From: Burkholderiales bacterium
GTDB taxonomy: Bacteria; Pseudomonadota; Gammaproteobacteria; Burkholderiales; Burkholderiaceae_E
Assembly: GCA_020248665.1 (NCBI GenBank)
Contig: JADCHE010000200.1
Coordinates: 1-35,669, forward strand
Direction: 5' to 3'
Length of the DNA stretch: 35,669 bases
Position 1 is the stretch's first letter. Every line of letters starts with the position of its first letter. The position numbers and the translations under genes are program-made. The notes beneath the pieces were generated by a model that saw only the letters and a program-made list of their open reading frames with translations, made no database searches and was not told the DNA's origin. Positions 16,270 through 24,183 of the stretch are shown here, in pieces.

Positions 16270-16647
16270 ATGGAAACGATGCCTCTCGTGGCCGTGGTCG
16301 ACGACGAAGCCTCCGTGCGCGTCGCCTTGGGTCGCCTGCTGCGGCTGGAGGGGTACCTGGTGACCGCCTTCGAGGGCGGCGAGACGTTCCTCGCCTCGGT
16401 GATGCAACGTATGCCCGCGTGCGCGCTGCTCGACGTGAACATGCCCGGCCTGAGCGGCCTGCAGGTGCAGGCGCGACTGCGCGCCGAGCGCGTGGAGATT
16501 CCGGTCATCTTCATCACCGGCAGCGACGACCCCGCCATCGATCGGCTCGCGCTCGAGGCGGGCGGCCTGCAGGTGCTGCACAAGCCCTTCGGCAACAGCG
16601 CGCTGCTGACCGCCATCAAGCTCGCGCTGCAGGTGCCGCGGCCATGA
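16270..16647 (+). CDS. Receiver-only response regulator
   Basis: A 125-aa protein consisting only of a FixJ-like receiver domain: V-V-D-D-E at the acidic pocket, phospho-acceptor in A-L-L-D-V-N-M-P-G, T-G at beta-4 and the lysine in L-H-K-P-F. There is no output domain. Such proteins act by protein contact or as phosphate sinks. It heads the operon and may take phosphate from the kinase encoded at 8982. The ATG is only about ten bases past the -10 box; the second ATG at 16279 is an alternative. The stop overlaps the next start as ATGA. Confidence 0.9.
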   Translation: METMPLVAVVDDEASVRVALGRLLRLEGYLVTAFEGGETFLASVMQRMPACALLDVNMPGLSGLQVQARLRAERVEIPVIFITGSDDPAIDRLALEAGGLQVLHKPFGNSALLTAIKLALQVPRP

Positions 16648-16889
16648 GCCCGGTCCATGCACCCTCGATGGCCGAGAGGATCCCGCGCTCGATCATGGAC
16701 ACGGTCTACCGGTACATCGAGTTCGATGCCTTCAAGCCGGGCGAAGCCGTCATCGTCACGCTGATGCTCGCGTTCCTGCCCTACGTCCTGCCGCGCGGGC
16801 TGGTCACCCGCGTGGCTCGCCGATGGGTCGGCCCGCCCGCCGCGAAGGGCGCCCGTCGATCGGTCCCGGGGTCCGGAGCCCATGACTGA
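16644..16889 (+). CDS. Small single-pass membrane protein of unknown function
   Basis: An 81-aa frame with ATGA overlap to the receiver gene and an 8-bp overlap with the SulP gene downstream. Translational coupling on both sides supports it as real. It begins M-S-P-V-H-A-P-S-M-A-E-R, has one hydrophobic segment (about residues 34-51, A-V-I-V-T-L-M-L-A-F-L-P-Y-V-L) and a basic C-terminal region R-V-A-R-R-W-V. I do not recognise the family. The position suggests a partner of the SulP transporter or of the receiver. Confidence 0.7.
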   Translation: MSPVHAPSMAERIPRSIMDTVYRYIEFDAFKPGEAVIVTLMLAFLPYVLPRGLVTRVARRWVGPPAAKGARRSVPGSGAHD

Positions 16890-18660
16890 CGTGTCCCGCA
16901 TGCAGCAGCTGCGGGCCAGGGCGCTGAGCCTGAGGCCCGACCGCGCCCAGCTGACGTCCGACCTGATCGCGGCCCTGACCTTCGCCGTCGTGAACGTTCC
17001 GCAGGCGATGGGACACGCCCTGCTGGCCACCGTCAATCCGGTGATGGGCATCTTCACCCTGATGATGGCCGTGCCCGTCGGCGCGATCTTCAACAGCTCG
17101 GTCTTCATGAACGTCTCCAGCACCGCCGCGCTGTCCGTGGCGGCCGGTGTCGTGCTGATCGAGTTCCCGGTCGAGCAGCGGCTGGATGCGCTGGTCGTGC
17201 TGGTGCTGCTGGTGGGCGTGATCCAGCTGCTAGCGGGCCTGTTCCGGCTGGGCTTCCTGGTGCGATTCGTCTCCAACGCGGTGATGACCGGCTTCCTGAA
17301 CGGCGTCGCGGTGCTGATCATCCTGGGACAGCTGAGCGACCTGACCGGCTATGCGAGCCAGTTCGCGAACCGCGTCGCCAAGGCGCTGGACCTGCTGCTG
17401 CGGATCAACCAGGTCGATCCCTGGGTCAGCCTGATCGGGCTCGCCACCCTGGGGCTGATCGTCCTGCTGCTGCGGATCGGGCGAGTGCAGCGCTTCGCGT
17501 TCATCATCGCCATCGCCGCGGCCACCGTGCTGCTGCTCGGGCTGACGATCTCGACGCTGCCCTCGGCCGCGGGTTTCGCGTCCGTGCCCACCGTCGGTGA
17601 CGTCGCGTCCATCCCGCGGGCGCTGCCCCGGCTCGCCCTGCCGGACCTGTCGCTGGTGCCCGTGCTGCTCCTGCCGGCGCTGTCCGTGGCTGTCATCGGC
17701 CTCGTCCAGGGTGCCGGGGTCAGTCAGGGCACGCCCAACCCCGACGGGCGCTATCCTGACGTGTCGCGCGACTTCTTCGGTCAGGGCGCTGCCAACATCG
17801 TGACGAGCCTCGCCAACGGGATCCCGGCCGGTGGTTCGGTCTCGGGGACGGCACTGGTCATGAGTGCGGGTGCGAAGTCGCGGTGGGCCAACTTCCTCGT
17901 CGGCCTGTTCGTCGCCGTGATCGTCCTGCTGGCAGCGCCGCTGGTCGAGCTCGTGCCCATGCCCGCGCTGGCTGCGCTGCTGATCGTCGCGGGTTTCCAG
18001 GGCCTTCGCATCCCGCAGGCGGTGATCGCGTGGAAGACCGGCAGGATCTCGAGGATCGTCATGGCCGTGACCTTCGTCGCGACGCTGGTCGTGCCGCTGC
18101 AGTTCGCGGTGCTGTTCGGCATGGCGCTCAGCATCGTGCTGCACGTCTTCCGCCAGTCGAACAAGGTCGTCGTCACGGAGTGGGTGCTGCAGCCGGGCGG
18201 CTTTCCGCTCGAGCGGCCCCCGCCCGAGCGCCTGCCCAGCAACCGGCTGACCGTGCTGCACGTCTACGGCAGCCTCTTCTTCGCGGCGGCCAAGAGCATG
18301 GAGGAGATGCTCCCGGAGGTCTCCCGCGCCCACCGTGCGGTGGTGGCCATCAACCTGCGCGGCAAGAGCGAGATCGGAAGCACGTTCGTGACCGTGCTGC
18401 AGCGCTACTGCGAGGCGCTGCGGGCACACGACAGCAGGCTGATGCTGGTGGGCGTCGATCCGACCGTCCGTGACCAGCTCGCCAAGACCGGAATCCTGCG
18501 GACGATCGGCGAAGAGAGCGTCTTCGTCGCGACGCCGCAGCTGGGGGAAGCGCTCAATCGGGCCGTCGCCGATGCCGAGGCGTGGCTGGCACGGCCTGCG
18601 GAGCGCAGAGGACAGGACGGCGGCGTGCCGGCCTCTGCGAAGACGTCGAGCGATGCCTGA
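16882..18660 (+). CDS. SulP-family anion transporter with STAS domain
   Basis: A 592-aa inner-membrane protein. About eleven or more hydrophobic segments (residues about 25-430) include the SulP-like opening A-L-T-F-A-V-V-N-V-P-Q-A-M-G-H-A and the N-G-I-P-A-G-G-S-V-S-G-T-A segment. A cytoplasmic STAS domain follows (about 450-570, L-T-V-L-H-V-Y-G-S-L-F-F-A-A-A-K). SulP members carry sulfate, bicarbonate or dicarboxylates. With a sulfatase and its maturase three genes downstream, sulfate is the natural guess, but specificity cannot be read from sequence. The start overlaps the small membrane protein gene, and the end overlaps the DUF202 gene by eight bases. Confidence 0.92.
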   Translation: MTDVSRMQQLRARALSLRPDRAQLTSDLIAALTFAVVNVPQAMGHALLATVNPVMGIFTLMMAVPVGAIFNSSVFMNVSSTAALSVAAGVVLIEFPVEQRLDALVVLVLLVGVIQLLAGLFRLGFLVRFVSNAVMTGFLNGVAVLIILGQLSDLTGYASQFANRVAKALDLLLRINQVDPWVSLIGLATLGLIVLLLRIGRVQRFAFIIAIAAATVLLLGLTISTLPSAAGFASVPTVGDVASIPRALPRLALPDLSLVPVLLLPALSVAVIGLVQGAGVSQGTPNPDGRYPDVSRDFFGQGAANIVTSLANGIPAGGSVSGTALVMSAGAKSRWANFLVGLFVAVIVLLAAPLVELVPMPALAALLIVAGFQGLRIPQAVIAWKTGRISRIVMAVTFVATLVVPLQFAVLFGMALSIVLHVFRQSNKVVVTEWVLQPGGFPLERPPPERLPSNRLTVLHVYGSLFFAAAKSMEEMLPEVSRAHRAVVAINLRGKSEIGSTFVTVLQRYCEALRAHDSRLMLVGVDPTVRDQLAKTGILRTIGEESVFVATPQLGEALNRAVADAEAWLARPAERRGQDGGVPASAKTSSDA

Positions 18661-19096
18661 CGACAACGCCTTCGATTCCTCGAGCCGGTTCGAGGTCCGC
18701 ACGGCCTCCGAGAACCACTTCGCGTGGCTGCGTACGCGTCTCGCGGTCGAGCGCACGACGATGGCCTACCTGCGCACCGCGGTGTCCCTGATCGGCTTCG
18801 GGTTCGGGATCTTCCAGTTCGCCTATCAGCAGCAGGGCACGCCCGTCATGGACAGCCTGCGCTTTCCGTACGCGGCGTGGTACCTGGCCCTCGCGCTCAT
18901 CGGCTGCGGGGTCGTGACCTCAGTGTTCGCGGCGCTGGAGCACCGATCGCTGCTGCGTTACCTGTGGGGCGGCAGCTTCACCGTGATCGCCCGGGTGGAT
19001 CGCCACCGGCGGACCACGCCGGTGTACCTGGTGGCGTTCGTGCTGACCCTCGTCGGCCTGTTCGCCTTCCTCGCCGTGCTCCTGCGCTTGGGTTGA
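18653..19096 (+). CDS. DUF202 (YidH-like) membrane protein
   Basis: A 147-aa protein with the DUF202 signature F-A-W-L-R-T-R-L-A-V-E-R-T-T-M-A-Y-L-R-T followed by three transmembrane helices (about 43-60, 77-97, 122-143). The ATG at 18653 overlaps the SulP stop. DUF202 proteins are small inner-membrane proteins without a settled role; they are often found beside transporters. A basic loop (R-V-D-R-H-R-R-T) sits between helices two and three. Confidence 0.88.
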   Translation: MPDDNAFDSSSRFEVRTASENHFAWLRTRLAVERTTMAYLRTAVSLIGFGFGIFQFAYQQQGTPVMDSLRFPYAAWYLALALIGCGVVTSVFAALEHRSLLRYLWGGSFTVIARVDRHRRTTPVYLVAFVLTLVGLFAFLAVLLRLG

Positions 19097-19099
19097 ACG

Positions 19100-20530
19100 A
19101 TGCACCTCACCGACGTCCCTTCGCCGCCGATGCCCGACCGTGCCGGCCCGCCCGGCTTCCACCTGCTGGCCAAGCCGAGCGGCTCGACCTGCAACATCGA
19201 CTGCACGTACTGCTTCTTCCTGTCCAAGGAGGCGCTGTACCCGAGCGACCGGCAACGCATGTCCCAGGCCACGCTCGAGGTCTACCTGCGCCAGCTGCTC
19301 GAGTCGCACCGCACGCCGCACGTGACGGTGGCGTGGCAGGGCGGAGAGCCCACGCTGATGGGGCTCGACTTCTTCCGGTGTGCGGTCGAGCTCGTCGAGC
19401 GGTACCGCCTGCCGGACCAGACGGTGCAGCACACCTTCCAGACCAACGGACTGCTGCTCGATGACGACTGGTGCGCCTTCTTCAAGGAGCACGGGTTCCT
19501 GGTCGGCCTGAGCGTCGACGGTCCGCGCGAGCTGCATGACACCTATCGCGTCGACCGGCGCGGGCAGGGCACCTTCGCCCTGGTGATGCGCGGCTGGCGA
19601 TCGTTGCGCAGGCACGAGGTCGACTTCAACGTGCTGTGCACGGTGAACGCCGCGAACCAGCATCACGGCCGCGACGTCTATCGCTTCTTCCGCGACGACC
19701 TGGGCGCCCAGTGGATGCAGTTCATCCCGATCGTCGAGCGCGCGACCGAGCAGACCATCGCCCTCGCCAACAAGGGCTGGAGCGAGCGACCCGGCAGCAA
19801 GCGACTGCTCTACACCCAGACGGGTACGCGAGTGACGGAGCGCACGGTGGGCGCCGAGCAGTACGGGGGCTTCCTCGTGGACGTGTTCGAGGAGTGGGTG
19901 CGGCACGACGTTGGGCAGGTGTACGTGCAGCTGTTCGACGTCACCCTGGAGGCCTTCTTCGGCCGCCACCGGCTGTGCATCCACGCGCCCACCTGCGGCT
20001 ACGGCCCGGCGCTCGAGCACAACGGCGACCTGTACAGCTGCGACCACTTCGTCGAGCCGGACCACCTTCTGGGCAACATCCACGAGACGCACATGTTCGA
20101 GCTCGTGGCGTCCGAGCGGCAACGCAGGTTCGGCCAAGACAAGCGCGACACCCTGACCGCGCAGTGCCGCGACTGCAAGGTCCGCAACTGGTGCAACGGC
20201 GGCTGCCCGAAGGACCGATTCGCCCTCTCGCGCGACGGCGAGCCGGGCCATAACTACCTGTGCGCGGGACTGGAGCGCTTCTTCACCCACACCGGGCCGA
20301 CCTTCCACGTCATGGCGCAGCTGCTGCGGCAGAACCGCCCGCCGGCCGACGTGATGGCCTGGGTCGCCGCAAACGATGCCAAGGGCGGTGCCTACCGGCC
20401 CTGTCCCTGCGGCAGCGGCAGGAGGTTCCGCTTCTGCCACGGCGAGAAGGCGCCGACATCGCCCTTCGGCGGTGTCGGCGAGGACACGACGGCGCAGGCC
20501 GCCACGGACCGAACCGGGACGGGGCCGTGA
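19100..20530 (+). CDS. Anaerobic sulfatase-maturating radical SAM enzyme with SEC-C tail
   Basis: A 476-aa anSME-type enzyme that oxidises the active-site Cys or Ser of sulfatases to formylglycine. The radical-SAM cluster motif is C-N-I-D-C-T-Y-C (CxxxCxxC, about residue 33-40). The W-Q-G-G-E-P-T-L segment follows. SPASM auxiliary-cluster cysteines lie in the C-terminal half (C-x-H-A-P-T-C-G-Y-G, S-C-D-H-F, C-R-D-C-K, C-N-G-G-C). The last 45 residues add a SEC-C zinc motif, C-P-C-G-S-G-R-R-F-R-F-C-H. It starts three bases after the DUF202 stop and ends 43 bp before the sulfatase, its evident substrate. This route does not need molecular oxygen, unlike the FGE route. Confidence 0.93.
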   Translation: MHLTDVPSPPMPDRAGPPGFHLLAKPSGSTCNIDCTYCFFLSKEALYPSDRQRMSQATLEVYLRQLLESHRTPHVTVAWQGGEPTLMGLDFFRCAVELVERYRLPDQTVQHTFQTNGLLLDDDWCAFFKEHGFLVGLSVDGPRELHDTYRVDRRGQGTFALVMRGWRSLRRHEVDFNVLCTVNAANQHHGRDVYRFFRDDLGAQWMQFIPIVERATEQTIALANKGWSERPGSKRLLYTQTGTRVTERTVGAEQYGGFLVDVFEEWVRHDVGQVYVQLFDVTLEAFFGRHRLCIHAPTCGYGPALEHNGDLYSCDHFVEPDHLLGNIHETHMFELVASERQRRFGQDKRDTLTAQCRDCKVRNWCNGGCPKDRFALSRDGEPGHNYLCAGLERFFTHTGPTFHVMAQLLRQNRPPADVMAWVAANDAKGGAYRPCPCGSGRRFRFCHGEKAPTSPFGGVGEDTTAQAATDRTGTGP

Positions 20531-20573
20531 GGCACGGTTCCGGCGTTTTCGTAATCACTCAACGGAGCAGACC

Positions 20574-22067
20574 ATGACGACCAAGAAACCCAACATCCTC
20601 GTGCTCTGGGGCGACGACGTGGGCTGGTGGAACATCAGCTACAACAGCCGCGGCCAGATGGGCTATCGCACGCCGAACATCGACCGGATCGGCAACGAGG
20701 GCGTCGCGTTCACCGACTACTACGCGCAGCAGAGCTGCACGGCCGGCCGCGCCGCGTTCATCACCGGCCAGAATCCGATCCGCACCGGACTGACCAAGGT
20801 GGGCATGCCCGGCGCCACCAACGGTATCCAGGCGGAGGATCCGACCATCGCCGAGCTGCTCAAGCCCCTCGGCTACGCCACCGGGCAGTTCGGCAAGAAC
20901 CACTTCGGCGATCGCGACGAGCACCTGCCGACGCTGCACGGCTTCGACGAGTTCTTCGGCAACCTGTACCACCTCAATGCCGAGGAAGAGCCGGAGGATC
21001 CCGACTACCCTAAGGACCCGGAGTTCAAGAAGCGGTACGGTCCGCGCGGCGTCCTGCACTGCAAGTCCGACGGCAAGGGCGGCCAGACGGTCATGGACAC
21101 CGGGCCGCTGACGATCAAGCGCATGGAGACGATCGACGATGAGGTGACCGCGCACGCGCTGCGCTTCATCGACGACGCGCACAAGGCCAAGACGCCGTTC
21201 TTCCTCTGGTACAACACGACCGCGATGCACTTCCGCACCCACCCGGCGGCGAAGCACAAGGGCAAGAGCGGCGGCCAGGGCGACTACAACGACGTGATGG
21301 TCGCGCACGACGAGCACATCGGGCAGATGCTCGACAAGCTGGATGAACTCGGCATCGCCGAGGACACCATCGTGATGTACTCGACCGACAACGGCGTTCA
21401 CTACAACACCTGGCCCGACGCCGGCATCACGCCGTTCCGCTCCGAGAAGAACACCAACTGGGAGGGCGGCTGGCGGGTGCCGTGCTTCGTGCGCTGGCCC
21501 GGCCGGTTCAAGGCCGGAACGGTGCTCAACGGCGTCTTCAGCCACCAGGACTGGCTGGCGACGTTCCTGGCCGCCGCCGGCGTGCCCGACATCAAGGAGA
21601 AGCTGCTCAAGGGCCACAAGGCAGGCGAGAAGACCTTCAAGGTGCACATCGACGGCTTCAACATGCTGCCGTACCTGAAGGGAGAGGTGAAGGACAGCCC
21701 GCGGCAGTCCTTCTTCTACATCAGCGACGACGGCGAGATCATCGCGATCCGACTGCAGGACTGGAAGGTGGTGCTGATGGAACAGCGCGCCAGGCAGCTG
21801 GCCTGCTGGATGGAGCCCTTCGTGAAGCTGCGGGTGCCGAAGATCTTCCATCTGCGGCGTGATCCGTTCGAGCGGGCCGACGAGAACTCGAACACCTACT
21901 TCGACTGGATGATCTCCCACGCCTACATCATGTATCTGATGCAGGGCGTGGTGGCTGAGCAGATCCCGAACTTCGTCGCGTTCCCGCCGCGGCAGAAGCC
22001 GGCCGCATTCAACCTCGACCAGGTCATGCGCGACCTGGAGGAAGCGAGCAGCGGCCGCAGCCATTGA
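20574..22067 (+). CDS. Arylsulfatase, Cys-type with C-T-A-G-R active-site motif
   Basis: A 497-aa sulfatase of the alkaline-phosphatase superfamily. Metal ligands are in L-W-G-D-D-V-G-W near residue 13 and in Y-S-T-D-N-G-V-H. The active-site stretch is Q-Q-S-C-T-A-G-R-A-A-F-I-T-G-Q, with the cysteine to be converted to formylglycine. The usual C-x-P-S-R has become C-T-A-G-R, losing the proline that maturases usually recognise. The F-G-K-N-H-F-G-D segment supplies conserved lysine and histidine residues. No signal peptide is seen, so the enzyme is probably cytoplasmic. The ATG at 20574, with GGAG upstream, is chosen over the longer frame. It releases sulfate from an organic sulfate ester; the ester is unknown. 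Confidence 0.92.
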   Translation: MTTKKPNILVLWGDDVGWWNISYNSRGQMGYRTPNIDRIGNEGVAFTDYYAQQSCTAGRAAFITGQNPIRTGLTKVGMPGATNGIQAEDPTIAELLKPLGYATGQFGKNHFGDRDEHLPTLHGFDEFFGNLYHLNAEEEPEDPDYPKDPEFKKRYGPRGVLHCKSDGKGGQTVMDTGPLTIKRMETIDDEVTAHALRFIDDAHKAKTPFFLWYNTTAMHFRTHPAAKHKGKSGGQGDYNDVMVAHDEHIGQMLDKLDELGIAEDTIVMYSTDNGVHYNTWPDAGITPFRSEKNTNWEGGWRVPCFVRWPGRFKAGTVLNGVFSHQDWLATFLAAAGVPDIKEKLLKGHKAGEKTFKVHIDGFNMLPYLKGEVKDSPRQSFFYISDDGEIIAIRLQDWKVVLMEQRARQLACWMEPFVKLRVPKIFHLRRDPFERADENSNTYFDWMISHAYIMYLMQGVVAEQIPNFVAFPPRQKPAAFNLDQVMRDLEEASSGRSH

Positions 22068-22153
22068 CCGTTCGCGCGCCGATCGTCCCCTCGGTCGGCG
22101 CAGCGCGCGGCAATCGCTTTCGCAGGCCCCCCCCCACCGGAAGGGATCAACCC

Positions 22154-22534
22154 ATGAAGGACTGGCTGACGCTCGTTTCCGCCAGCATGATCCTGATCAT
22201 CCACTCGATGGCCCTCGTCGTCGTCGCGTACGGCACGGTGCAGGCCTTCTGGCAATGCATCCGCGCGATGGGCGACCCGACACCGAGGGATCATCGGTTC
22301 CACCGCGCGTACGTGACCTATGCACGGTGGCTGGTGTGCGCGCTGACGTTCCAGCTCGGCGCCGACATCGTGGCGACGGCCTTCTCGCCGGGCTGGGAGG
22401 AGATCAAGCACCTGGCCGCCATTTCGGTCATCCGGACCTTCGTCAGCTACTTCCTCGAGCGCGACCTGTCCGCGATGGAGCAGCGCGAGGCCGCTGCGTC
22501 GAATGGCGAACGGGTCGTCGCGGGGTCGTCCTAG
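22154..22534 (+). CDS. DUF1622-like membrane protein
   Basis: A 126-aa protein that I assign with moderate confidence to the DUF1622 family from the pattern L-T-F-Q-L-G-A-D-I-V-A-T-A, E-E-I-K-H-L-A-A-I-S-V-I-R-T-F and Y-F-L-E-R-D. It has two or three hydrophobic helices (about 8-30, 58-75, 85-105). GGAAGGGA lies before the ATG at 22154; the frame also runs upstream to 22064, but without a ribosome site. Its function is unknown. It continues the operon 86 bp after the sulfatase. Confidence 0.8.
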   Translation: MKDWLTLVSASMILIIHSMALVVVAYGTVQAFWQCIRAMGDPTPRDHRFHRAYVTYARWLVCALTFQLGADIVATAFSPGWEEIKHLAAISVIRTFVSYFLERDLSAMEQREAAASNGERVVAGSS

Positions 22535-22697
22535 GCGTGCGTCCCGACCGATGTGAATGCGCCGGCGCCGAGTCCGCAGCCATGCTTCCCGATCCAACTT
22601 CAGAAAGGCGAGACCGACCATGAGCCACTTCCGAGACCTGTGGTCACCTGCCCGGGCGGCGATCCGCACCGGGCTTCGACCCACGAAGGAGCACCCC

Positions 22698-23261
22698 ATG
22701 TCGATTCCAACCGGGCACGCTATCCGGTTCGCGGCGGCAGCGCTGCTGTGCGCGGCTGGGGCCGCGACGGCACAGTCGTCCAGCGTGAGCTACGGCCGGA
22801 TCACCGCGGTGACGCAAGGTTCGGCCAGCGCACCCCAGGGGCAGGCGGGCGGTGCCATGATCGGCGGCGCGCTCGGGCTCATCTCCGGGTCCGGCCAGTC
22901 GGCGAGCAACCAGGCGTTGCGCGGCATCGGCGGCGCGGCCGCCGGTCGGCGCATCGGAGCCATGGCCGGCTCGCGCCCGACGTTCGAGTACACCGTGCTG
23001 CTGGGCGACCGGTCCACGATCCAGGTCGTGACCGACGAAGCCGGCATGAGGGTGGGCGACTGCGTCTCCGTGGAGCGCGGCAGCTTCAACAACCTGCGGC
23101 TGGTCGACGACGCGCGATGCGACAGGCCCGCGAAGGCGTCGCAGGCGGCGGTCAAGGAGGCCAACGCCTGCCAGCAGGCGAAGGAGGCGCTGCTGCGTGC
23201 CGACACCGACGCCGCGTTCGACCGCGCCGAGCGGCGGGTGCGGCTGCTGTGCTCGGATTGA
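22698..23261 (+). CDS. Secreted glycine-zipper (SlyB-like) envelope protein
   Basis: A 187-aa protein with a clear signal peptide (A-A-A-A-L-L-C-A-A-G-A-A-T-A-Q) and a glycine-zipper segment (G-G-A-M-I-G-G-A-L-G through G-I-G-G-A-A-A-G), as in the SlyB/PcpB-like outer-membrane family. A C-terminal region with several cysteines (D-C-V-S-V, R-C-D, A-C-Q-Q, L-L-C-S-D) may be disulfide-bonded. No lipobox cysteine is seen after the signal peptide, so it is probably not a lipoprotein. ATG 22698 has AAGGAG upstream and fits the signal peptide; an in-frame ATG at 22620 would add 26 residues before it. It probably stabilises or spans the envelope. Confidence 0.85.
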   Translation: MSIPTGHAIRFAAAALLCAAGAATAQSSSVSYGRITAVTQGSASAPQGQAGGAMIGGALGLISGSGQSASNQALRGIGGAAAGRRIGAMAGSRPTFEYTVLLGDRSTIQVVTDEAGMRVGDCVSVERGSFNNLRLVDDARCDRPAKASQAAVKEANACQQAKEALLRADTDAAFDRAERRVRLLCSD

Positions 23262-23295
23262 GGCGTCGCGGACGGATCGTCGCCGAGGCCGGCCG

Positions 23296-24183
23296 GTGAA
23301 CCGGAGAACCGTGCTCCTCGGCGCGACCACCGTGCTCGCGGTCGCGCTGGCGCTGTTCCTGCCAGCGATGCCACAGCCCCTCGATTATCACGACTTCGCC
23401 GACAGGCGCGCGGCCTACGGCATCGCCAACTTCCTCGACGTGGTCTCTAACCTCGTATTCGCGACGGTCGGCGCGGCCGGCCTCGCGATCGTGGTCCGGC
23501 CGCGCAGCTGCTTCGAACGGCCGGTCGAGCGCTGGCCCTATGCGGTGTTCGCGGTGGGCGTGCTCCTGACCGCCGCGGGCTCCTGCTACTACCACCTCGA
23601 ACCCGACAACGAGGCGCTTTTCTGGGACCGTCTGCCGATGACGATCTCGTTCATGTCCCTGATCGCCGCGCAGATCGTCGACCGCGTCCACGTGCGCGCC
23701 GGCGTGCTCGCGCTGGTGCCGATGCTGCTCGTGGGTGTCGGGTCGGTCGTGTACTGGATCGCGACCGAGCGCGAGGGGCGCGGCAACGTCGTGCCCTACG
23801 CGGTGCTCCAGGCCTACTCCGTGCTCGTGCTGCTGCAGCTGGCGGCGTTCCACCCGTCGCGCTACACGCACGGCAACTCGATCTTCGCGGTCTTCGCGGG
23901 CTACTTGCTCGCCAAGGGCTTCGAGCATTTCGACCGCGAGATCCTCCAGCTGACCGGGGCTGTGAGCGGCCACACGCTGAAGCACGTGGTGGCGGGACTG
24001 TCCGGGCTGCCGGTCGTCTGGATGCTCTGGCGCCGAGAACCCGTCGCATCCGACGGGGCCCCGCCGATGCGGGGGCTCGTCGATCTATACCAAAGGCCAG
24101 TTCCTGAGCATGGGAGCCGCGTCTATAACGCGGGTTCGACGCGCGAGCGGGGAGCATTGACGATGGAGTCGGACCGGCGATGA
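23296..24183 (+). CDS. Ceramidase-like (CREST superfamily) integral membrane hydrolase
   Basis: A 295-aa protein with about seven hydrophobic helices, resembling bacterial alkaline-ceramidase-like proteins: Y-H-D-F-A-D-R-R near residue 32, then N-F-L-D-V-V-S-N-L-V-F. The conserved polar set is in S-C-Y-Y-H-L-E-P-D-N-E, D-R-L-P-M-T and the C-terminal H-T-L-K-H. CREST enzymes are zinc-dependent amide hydrolases; the lipid amide cleaved here is unknown. GTG 23296 is chosen as start (V-N-R-R-T-V-L-L). The last 30 codons overlap the next gene's promoter (copy 5), and the stop overlaps the FadL start. That region may be under regulatory rather than coding constraint. Confidence 0.75.
   Translation: MNRRTVLLGATTVLAVALALFLPAMPQPLDYHDFADRRAAYGIANFLDVVSNLVFATVGAAGLAIVVRPRSCFERPVERWPYAVFAVGVLLTAAGSCYYHLEPDNEALFWDRLPMTISFMSLIAAQIVDRVHVRAGVLALVPMLLVGVGSVVYWIATEREGRGNVVPYAVLQAYSVLVLLQLAAFHPSRYTHGNSIFAVFAGYLLAKGFEHFDREILQLTGAVSGHTLKHVVAGLSGLPVVWMLWRREPVASDGAPPMRGLVDLYQRPVPEHGSRVYNAGSTRERGALTMESDRR
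24085..24129 (+). promoter_or_regulatory. Shared-motif promoter, copy 5 (FadL-type porin)
   Basis: CTATACCAAAGGCCAGTTCC at 24085-24104 is the copy closest to consensus. The -10 hexamer TATAAC at 24124-24129 is the best -10 of the five, with the same 39-bp spacing. It lies inside the 3' end of the ceramidase-like gene and is predicted to start transcription near 24136, 44 nt before the porin ATG. Confidence 0.8.

Noticed and set aside
22620-22697. An earlier ATG start for the glycine-zipper protein.
   Set aside because: It would put 26 residues before a clear signal peptide; ATG 22698 has its own ribosome site.
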